A stretch of 64,000 nt of DNA from Buddleja alternifolia (Eukaryota > Streptophyta > Magnoliopsida > Lamiales > Scrophulariaceae): NCBI GenBank assembly GCA_019426215.1, contig CM033408.1, positions 31,909,953-31,973,952 on the forward strand, written 5' to 3'. The notes beneath the pieces were generated by a model. The model had not been told where the DNA came from and did not search any database. It worked only from the letters and a program-made list of their open reading frames with translations. The position numbers and the translations under genes were made by a program. Below are positions 56,691 through 64,000 of the stretch, in pieces; the first letter of the stretch is position 1, and every line of letters begins with the position of its first letter.

Positions 56691-57810
56691 TAAATAATAA
56701 CGTTTATATATAAGATGGTCGTTCACGCCCTTTTTAATCCCAGCTAAGAATATTGCTTGCTGCAACTTGTGACAGCCGTTTTCAAATTCCATAGTTTGTG
56801 TTTAAGTAATTATTATTTTTTTTGACGAAGGTTAAGTAATTATATAAGATCATGAATACGATGGGAAGACGAACGGCTGAGAATTGCCCAAACTTGGTCC
56901 TTGATAATTAAATTTGAATTATTAAATTAGCTACTGATTGAAGATATTTCATTCAATGATGATTAAAAAGAAAACTTAAATGTTACTTGCTTCACCAACT
57001 TTAAAAAATAAGATAAAATTGAAAAAAACAAAACCCATGACATTACCTATTAAGTTGCGTGCCTCATGCTTCATTTCAGAATAAAATTATGCTAGACTGA
57101 GTCAAATGATGTAAGTCTCTATTTATCTCACACTTGTGCGAAAAAGATAGATATAGAATGTATTCTCGAACCATTAAACTCGATCTGACATAATAGTTTT
57201 GAGGTAAAAAAAAAATAGGAGTTGGCATGTTGATATATCAATTCCTAGTAGAAGGGCATCATAGAAATTTTCAGAGACAAAAGATAATACAATACAGATG
57301 ACATAATAGCTTAATCTAATATTGGTTCAATACAATTAGACATTAGTCTGTAGCTAATACGAATGGATCCTCTATCTAAATATCCTCTTGGGTAGCAATA
57401 ATACATAGTTAGAGCAGATATAGTAAATAAAACACGATTCAATTTGTGCATGATATAGTAAATAAAACATGATTCAATTTGTGCACCTATCATAATTGGA
57501 GACTATGTCGCGGATCGATCGGGACGACTCTACTCAATCCAAATGGATCGGTCTAGGTAAGGGCCGACGAGGGTCGGATCCTCATAATGCTTCTACCTAA
57601 TGCTTTTTATCAGGAATATTTCGGTAATATTTTGTCAGGTGTTTAACCTATATCATAGTTCAAATGACACACAATCTAATGTGGGTTAACTGTATTTGAT
57701 GTCCATATAGATGCAAAAATATATATCGATGTATATCTCATCACATGATTATCCTAAAATTTCAAGTCCGATAAGCTCCTAACAACGACTCATTTCATCA
57801 TTCGACACTC
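56691..57810. other. Intergenic DNA with a GTCTATCTCT-family fragment
   Basis: About 57094-57190 carries GTCTCTATTTATCTCACACTTGTG...AAAGATAGATATAGAATGTATTCTCGAACCATTAAACTCGATC, one arm of the family seen at 11152 and 21195. A 27-bp direct repeat (GATATAGTAAATAAAACAYGATTCAATTTGTGCA) is at about 57417-57484. No gene. Confidence 0.5.
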
Positions 57811-57813
57811 AAT

Positions 57814-57950
57814 GGCCCAATGCTAATGGATCAGTGTCGTCGAAATCTGCATTTCCTAAAGCCCAACTATTTGGAATGTGGCCCAATCAATATCAATAAT
57901 ACTTTACCCCATGTATTTTGGGCTTGGACAACATAGTGAATCTTGGCCCA
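57814..57950 (+). promoter_or_regulatory. Site II (TGGGCY) cluster upstream of PAD1
   Basis: Copies of TGGGCC/TGGGCT or complement at 57814-57819, 57860-57865, 57880-57885, 57919-57924 and 57945-57950, 200-340 bp before the ATG. This is the densest of the three site II clusters in the window. Confidence 0.65.
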
Positions 57951-58156
57951 AGTATGGGTTATTGGGTTTTCATCAACCAAGAATCGCTATATCAAAACGC
58001 GACTTTAGTACTGCCTTCTTCTGTCGTGTCGCCCAAGTTCAGTCCCCTTTACTTCCCCTTTCCGCCCTCTGCAAAATCATTTCAAACACAGATCGAAACA
58101 ATTCATCTATACATACAACATTATATATATATATATATACAAAAGAGGAGTGAGAG

Positions 58157-61100
58157 ATGGCCAGATATGACCGAGCAATCACGGTGTTCTCGCCGGACGG
58201 TCACCTTTTTCAGGTGGAGTACGCGCTCGAAGCCGTGCGTAAAGGAAACGCCGCCGTCGGTGTTCGCGGCAGCGATACGATCGTACTCGCCGTCGAGAAG
58301 AAGTCAACTCCTAAGCTTCAGGATTCGAGGTTTATTTCTCTCTATTTCTCTCTTATACGCACGTTTTTCGCAGATCGCGGTATTAATTGTGCATTATATG
58401 GTGATTTTGTTGTGGTTTAGACGAATTGATTGGTTGTATTTAGGTTTTTGGTTTTGCTATTTGTGGTGCCATTTTTGTTGCTGCGGAATTATGTGCTGTT
58501 GATTGTAGTGTTGAAGATTGGGTGTGGACTGTGGAGTGTGGGATGTGGAGTGTTTGTATTGTTGGCTGAAACTATGTTTGTTTTGCAGTTATAATTTCTT
58601 CTAGTGTCGTCGTGTTATTGAGGAATGTGGTGTGGTTTTGTTATCTCTAAAACCTAGCTTGAGCTTGTGTTAAGTTGTGTGTATTATCATCTCTAATTAG
58701 GTTAGTGAGTTACAAAGAAATCAGCTGGATGCCTTTGGGGTTGACTTGTCGAATGACCATGGAGTTGTGCGAAATTCGAACTGTTGATTTTAGTGGTTGA
58801 AGGAAAATACTGGAGAAAACCTTTGTCCTCGTCTGATTTTCAAAAACACAGTAAATGTAGTATCTGCACATGATTACGAGACATTTCTTAACTCATACTC
58901 TTTTGATATCTCTTGAACGGTTGAACCAAAGAAATAGATACTTAGTCCAAATAAAATTAAGGTTAAATCTAGTTTTTAATGGTTTTTATAAATTCAAATT
59001 GAACGTTAAAGATTACTTGAAATTCATAGAACTAGCGAAATTGACGCTTAGATGTTAGAGTGGCAGGTCATGATACAATAATTAGTAGCTTTTTTCATAT
59101 CGATGATACAACTGCACGCCAGTTTGTTAATTTTTCTCCAAACATTAGGTAAGGCTTCACTAGCTGAGGCTCTACCAATCAGTACTATATTAGTTTTTCG
59201 TCCATTAACCTTATGTTTTAAAACTCTTATATTGTCCAATTTCAGCTTGCTTTTTATTTTTTATTTTTGCATCTATTGTATTTCTTTCACTCGGGCTTGC
59301 GGTTTAAGCATTGTGCCGTAATATCTATTTTGCTCTGGTATCTTTCAGATCGGTTAGGAAGATTGTCAATCTAGATGATCACATAGCATTGGCCTGTGCT
59401 GGGCTGAAAGCAGATGCACGTGTCTTAATAAATAGGGCACGTATTGAATGCCAGAGTCATAGGCTTACAATTGAGGATCCAGTAACTGTTGAATACATTA
59501 CTCGCTACATTGCTGGTCTTCAGCAGAAGTACACACAGAGTGGTGGTGTCAGACCTTTTGGCCTTTCAACCTTGATTATTGGGTTTGATCCACACACAGG
59601 TACTCCATCACTGTATCAGACAGACCCATCAGGGACATTTTCAGCATGGAAAGCCAATGCTACTGGGAGAAACTCAAACTCTATCCGTGAGTTTCTGGAG
59701 AAGAATTACAAGGAAACATCTGGCCAAGAAACTCTGAAGTTAGCCATTCGTGCTTTGCTGGAGGTAAATTATTCATGTAGATGCAACTCAATAGCTAAAT
59801 TTTTTACATGCTTCTGTCAACTTTGTACTTTGGATTTCACAATAACACATTTACTTTTTATAAAAGAATGCATAACTGATTTTTGCTTATTTCTTTGCAT
59901 ATGTAAGTGTTGCCTTCTCTATTTGTTATCCTTTTACATCTTTGCAAGTGGCTTGAGATCTAGAGGTTTAGAGGAATTCATGAGTGTGTATATTGAAATA
60001 CTTATTTATTTTATCGTTATACTTCAACGGTCTGTAATTGGCATTAAAAGAAGAATAGAAAAGCCATGTACACCTTTTTGGTCTTCAAGTGTATCCATGC
60101 TCTTGGTAGATAATCGCTCATTTACTTATGAGGTAAAAATTATGTTCTCTTGCTGAGATAATCTCCTTTTCTAGATGCTCTAATATCTATGCAATTTGAT
60201 GTATAAACTTGTGAAATGCCGATCTTTTTCATTTTATGAAATTGCTTCCATGCTCTACTAATCATGTCAGTTTGACCATGGAATGGTTTTTTAAGATGTT
60301 GTATTTGAGATGTATGCATTCATGTACATGCTTGATTGTTGGTTTTAGCTCCAGGCATTCACTTAATGCTTAAGATCTGGAGGTCCATGAGTTTTTTGGT
60401 TTATTATATGGATCCATGTGCACATGGGACAAGGGGCTGATTTGATTTGCAAAAGGTTAGACGGGGAAGTCTAATCCCTCGGGCTGGGTTGCGCAAAGAG
60501 AAGCTCTCCCCAGGGTGGGGTAGGGTGGGGTGGGGTGGTGTCTCCTGTAGGATTCAAACTTTTGTCGCCTCTGGGGGTCGCAAGCCGCTTACCACTTGGC
60601 CCAACCACCTTGGGTGCAAGGGGCTGTTAAGTTGGAGCTTATCATGGGTATTTTCTGGTGTTTGAGTTGCAATACGCTTCAATCCTGCATCATGAAATTT
60701 TTATGTATAAAGAAAACCAAACTGTGGTCATAAACACAGTAGCTCCTCACTAATTCCTTTGGGATGTTCTTTTTCTTTTTGTTCATTGAGTGGCCCCTCT
60801 TGATTGTGTCTTGATTGTTGCTCAAATAGAACTTGTAGCAAAATGCATATTAAGTAGTAAGATTAAAATAGGATTTCTATTAGAGCCTTTATAATGAAAA
60901 AGGTCCGGTTGCAAATATATTATATGGGCAAGCTTTTAAATCAATAGGTGAAAACCACAACTATATTATTGTCATTGTTATATTATGGAAAACAGCAATG
61001 ATTAATGACAATAACTCAAAGCATCTCCATCCTTTCTGCGACTACGTAGAAGCAATAGAAGAAGAATGAAAAGCTGGGGTCGGCATATTAAACATTTTTC

Positions 61101-61350
61101 TTCTCCTTGATATATGCTTTTCCTTGAACGTGGTTTTTGAATGTATTATCATACTTTCCTGAAAATTCATCGACTGTACTTAAAGGTTGTGGAGAGTGGA
61201 GGAAAGAACATTGAAGTTGCTGTAATGACTAAAGAACATGGACTGAAGCAACTTGAAGAAGCCGAAATCGATGCCATTGTCGCTGAGATAGAAGCAGAGA
61301 AAGCTGCTGCAGAGGCTGCGAAGAAGGGCCCTTCAACTAAGGAAACTTAG
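58157..61350 (+). CDS. PAD1: 20S proteasome subunit alpha type-7 (alpha4 position, PAD), 3 exons, 250 aa
   Basis: Exons 58157-58329, 59349-59763 and 61186-61350 (GT-AG, phases 2 and 0) give 250 codons plus TAG, the same length as Arabidopsis PAD1. The N-terminus has the alpha-subunit signature [24 protein letters not shown] (residues 4-27) that forms the gate and ring contacts. The body holds [44 protein letters not shown] and [20 protein letters not shown]. The C-terminus is charged, [16 protein letters not shown]. Alpha subunits are catalytically inactive and build the outer rings of the core particle in cytosol and nucleus. The leader has a (TA)n run (58122-58139) close to the ATG. A longer out-of-frame ATG frame starts at 57918 and overlaps the start; it would matter only if transcription starts that far upstream. 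Intron 2 carries a SINE-B. Confidence 0.97.
60430..60626 (-). mobile_element. SINE-B copy (60440-60616) with 10-bp target duplication, in PAD1 intron 2
   Basis: CAAGGGGCTG occurs at 60430-60439 and 60617-60626. On the minus strand the element begins CACCCAAGGTGGTTGGGCC, then AAGTGGTAAGCGGCTTGC (A-box region) and AGTTTGAATCC (B-box-like), and ends ATTAGACTTCCCCGTCTAACC. It contains a G-rich run on the plus strand (about 60513-60535, four or more GGG/GGGG tracts). Confidence 0.85.
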
Positions 61351-62500
61351 GTTTGCTGTATTTGTTTAAATGCTTTACATGATTACTTTTGTGTCTTCTA
61401 TTACAGATTCTGGTCCCGTGGCAAATGATACATGTTAAGGATTTTATAAATGTTATGGTCCATGAATTTAGAGGGATTTTAGACGGTGGTGTTCAATTGT
61501 ATGCCTTTTCAGGATAAGATGCTTCGGGTTTTTATTCGTTTCCTCTTCCTGGTGAGCTTGAACAGTAGAAATTTCATAGGCGACATTTTCAAGCTATATT
61601 TGGTTCAAGGATTTTGATGAGACAAACGGAATCCTACAACGTAGGCAAAGAAATCAGTGAAACTTGAAATTCTATACTTGTTTAATTGTCTAGATAAAAT
61701 AATGAGTGCCGTTGGTAGGATAGGTTAAATAACCCTTTCCTCAAGTTATATCTCCTTTTCTTAGCCTTCCTCTTTCTTTGTGGAAAATAATTAAGTTGAT
61801 ATTTTCCTAGTAACCAATATAATATTTTCTTTTCTTTCTCATTTAAATTCTTGCGCCAGACAAGGTGTAAGATACATTAGATTAGGAGTCCATGAAGATT
61901 GAATGAAGACTATGCATAAATTTTTAACATGATTTTTCTAGAAAACCAAAGAATAGTACATCATGAATAAGATAAGACATGGGAGGGTTCAGATGCGTTA
62001 TTCTATAGTGGAAAAGATTTAATAGAGCAGCAGATTTAGAGCGTATTTGGCCAAATTTATTTTAAAAAGCTTTTTAAGTTCTTAGTGTTTATAAGATGTT
62101 TTTAGAGCTTATAAGTTGTTTATATTTTTAACCTGTAAAAAATAAGTTGGGTTTTTTTTTTATTTCTTAAGAGATTATAAGCTCGTGACAACTTATTTTG
62201 AGAGTTTATAAGTAGTTTTACTAGAAAATTTACCAAACACTTTGTAACAGTTTGCAAGTTTTCAAACAACTTATAAGCTGTTTTATGGAGCTTATAAGCT
62301 CAAGTAAACACCCTCTGACTTTTAACTATTATATCATACGATGAAATGGATGATTTTCATAATCTGATCCCTACCATATCAATGATTGGATAGATCAATT
62401 TTGTTGCACCAGTCTAACATAAAATTTTCAAGTCTGACATGGAATTACTCGTTTGGAAATATGTCTCTATTTTTTTATTTATTATTTTTTGGTGGGAGGA
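61351..62500. other. 3' UTR of PAD1, then intergenic DNA
   Basis: The 3' UTR probably extends 200-300 bases. At about 62040-62315 a segment rich in TTATAAGCT/AGCTTATAA and ACAACTTATAA is self-complementary, resembling a degraded foldback element. No gene. Confidence 0.4.
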
Positions 62501-62529
62501 AAAGCTCAATAGGTGTATTTTATTTTTTT

Positions 62530-62855
62530 ATAATACGAAGAAAAGGGGGGACTTTAACGACTTAATTTGACAGACTCGGAAGAGTGGTTACACATCGAGG
62601 CCAACGAACGCCAAAGACAACTTGGTCACGTTGTGCCCGGACACCACCCTTCGAGGCATCCATTAGTTCTCATTCTTTGTCAATTTCCTCTTTGGCAAGC
62701 AGATCCGCTACTTAATTGACTTCTCTCAGGACGTATTTCAAGCTCACTTGCCATTGCCTTGACAACATGTCTCTGATCTTTGTAATAACATCAAAGTGCC
62801 GATGGGAAAAGGATACTTCGTCAATGCTTTGCCAAGCCTCCAAACTAAATGTTTC
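62530..62855 (-). mobile_element. LINE RNase H-domain remnant
   Basis: On the minus strand one frame reads HFDVITKIRDMLSRQWQVSL then KYVLREVN, a stop, and VADLLAKEEID. This is the C-terminal REAN-x-VAD-x-LAK block of plant LINE-associated RNase H domains, with stops. It is cut on its 5' side by the neighbouring SINE-A copy. Orientation is opposite to the remnant at 1368. Confidence 0.6.
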
Positions 62856-62862
62856 TTTTATT

Positions 62863-63045
62863 TTTTAATTCTAGACGAAAGAGATATTTTGACCTAACAA
62901 ATCCGGTCGGATAGTTTTTAACTATAGGCCACATATACCCTATAAGACTCTAAATAAAGAGAGAGAAATTATAATTTGTGATAGTTTGAAATTGAGTCCA
63001 GAACATCCATGATAAAATATGAGAGTTGTAAGCCTGTAACCACTA
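62863..63045 (-). mobile_element. SINE-A copy
   Basis: TTCTAGACGAAAGAGATATT, ACAAATCCGGTCGGATAG, ATAGGCCACATATACCC, TAAGACTCTAAATAAAGAGA, AATTTGTGATAGTTTGAAATTGA and TGTAACCACTATAAATAAC follow the family order. Boxes are more decayed than in the copy at 24903. It abuts the LINE remnant, probably a nested insertion. Confidence 0.7.
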
Positions 63046-63600
63046 TAAATAACAAAATTTAGGTAAAAGCTAAATAAGTTAGGACAAAAGATTTTCCCAT
63101 AAAAGTGGTTAAGTTAATTGGACGATATATAAATCACTACCAAACCAAACTATATGTCTTTTAGCGGCTAGCTACATTTCCACCACATTTTATGGGCTTT
63201 TAGCCCATAAATGAAGCAATAAAGTTGAAAGAGGTTTACCAAACTCTTATCTCATATGGGCCCACCTTTTATCTCCTCATATCTCACCAAACTTATTATT
63301 TACCTATGCTTTTACTATCTTACGCACCGTGCACATCTTAATTCTTCGTCTTGTTCGGACTTCGGATTTTAAAATTTAAAAATATTTGAAAGAAATTATG
63401 ACCATTTATTTGATTTCAGAATAGAACATGAAAGAAGTGCATGTACAACTATAGTTACTAAAAAGCTTCCTTAATTTATAAAGTATAGTAATTAATAAGA
63501 TGGAAATTATTTCAATCTTGTTATTTTTCGTGTTATCATATATGTAAATTAGTATTAGAGATATAAAACATGCATTTAACAATTTTAATTTCATAGATAT
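63046..63600. other. Intergenic DNA, nothing recognised
   Basis: AT-rich; the minus-strand frame 63406-63654 overlaps a MITE end and has no family features. Confidence 0.4.
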
Positions 63601-63603
63601 CCA

Positions 63604-63793
63604 TTTATATACAAGGACGGAGTCAGAAATATAAGTTTGGAGGGGCGAATGCAAAATACAGGGGGTAAAATTGAATATTTTTAAATATTGGTGGGATAAA
63701 ATTTCAAAATTTGTAAGATAAAAAATTTAATTTTTTAAAGTTGAGGGGCGGGTGCCTCCACTTGCCCCATGTAGCTCTGTCCCTGTTTATATA
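63604..63793. mobile_element. hAT-type MITE (63612-63785) with perfect 8-bp target duplication
   Basis: TTTATATA at 63604-63611 and 63786-63793. The 174-bp element begins CAAGGACGGAGTCAG and, read from the other end, CAGGGACAGAGCTACATG. GGAGGGGCGAATGC and GGGCGGGTGCCTCC blocks lie just inside the two ends. No coding capacity. Confidence 0.83.
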
Positions 63794-63825
63794 AAAGAGT
63801 TCCACGTGTTATGTTTCGAAAAAGA

Positions 63826-63826
63826 A

Positions 63827-63865
<39 letters not shown>
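63826..63865. repeat. (TA)n microsatellite
   Basis: About 20 uninterrupted TA units. Confidence 0.95.
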
Positions 63866-63867
<2 letters not shown>

Positions 63868-64000
63868 GTTTAAACGGCCACACAAACTTGTTAGAAATAT
63901 TGATATTTAGAATCTTAAACATGCATCAAAGGGCATAAATCACGGGGTCGAGTGATAAAAACATGCATCATACAATATTAAAATTAGTGGTGAATAGAAA

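Noticed and set aside
57918..58502. 194-codon frame overlapping the PAD1 start in another frame
   Set aside because: Runs through promoter, leader TA repeat, exon 1 out of frame and intron 1; the PAD1 frame is unambiguous.

Overview
The window is nuclear DNA of a flowering plant, most likely a eudicot. Genes have GT-AG introns, intergenic DNA is very AT-rich and crowded with SINEs, LINE remnants, small inverted-repeat transposons and microsatellites, and the proteins (group I bZIP, BASIC PENTACYSTEINE, CRINKLY4-type kinase, dirigent, nodulin-like MFS) are plant families. The species cannot be fixed from sequence alone. Exon structures below were built by hand from reading frame, splice consensus and family alignment, and every one closes in frame.

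Layout: 1-2.6 kb, dispersed AAATTTCGG repeat and a LINE remnant between 67-bp direct repeats. 3.2-6.2 kb (-), group I bZIP factor. 9.2-9.8 kb, hAT-type MITE with a perfect 8-bp target duplication. 10.5-13.7 kb (+), IES6-like INO80 subunit. 15.3-17.9 kb (-), BASIC PENTACYSTEINE (GAGA-binding) factor with a long GA/CT tract at its 5' end. 20.2-20.7 kb (+), intronless cytosolic cyclophilin. 26.0-26.5 kb (+), dirigent gene with one in-frame stop. 27.5-28.2 kb (+), cold-shock-domain/zinc-knuckle glycine-rich protein. 30.5-34.2 kb (-), secreted GH10 xylanase with a CBM22-like module. 38.1-40.8 kb (-), intronless ACR4-type receptor kinase. 44.4-48.3 kb (-), nodulin-like/NFD4-like MFS transporter. 48.3-58.1 kb, no gene found. 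58.2-61.35 kb (+), 20S proteasome alpha-7 (PAD1). 61.4-64 kb, repeats.

The gene order bZIP29/30 - (IES6) - BPC - cyclophilin - dirigent - cold-shock GRP - GH10 xylanase matches, as far as I recall Arabidopsis locus numbers, two paralogous Arabidopsis blocks (around At4g38650-At4g38900 and At2g21060-At2g21240). The first half of the window therefore looks like an ancient conserved block. The genes do not form an operon or one pathway: they cover transcription and chromatin (bZIP, IES6, BPC), folding and RNA chaperoning (cyclophilin, CSP), cell wall (dirigent, xylanase), epidermal signalling (ACR4), transport and proteolysis (PAD1). Three housekeeping-type genes (IES6, cyclophilin, PAD1) share clusters of TGGGCY 'site II' boxes upstream.

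The most notable observations are the GA/CT array at the gene for a GA-binding factor (possible autoregulation), the single nonsense codon in the positionally conserved dirigent gene, two tRNA-derived SINE families with clear target duplications, and several short TIR elements whose boundaries and target duplications can be read directly. I found no convincing new enzymatic or defence system.
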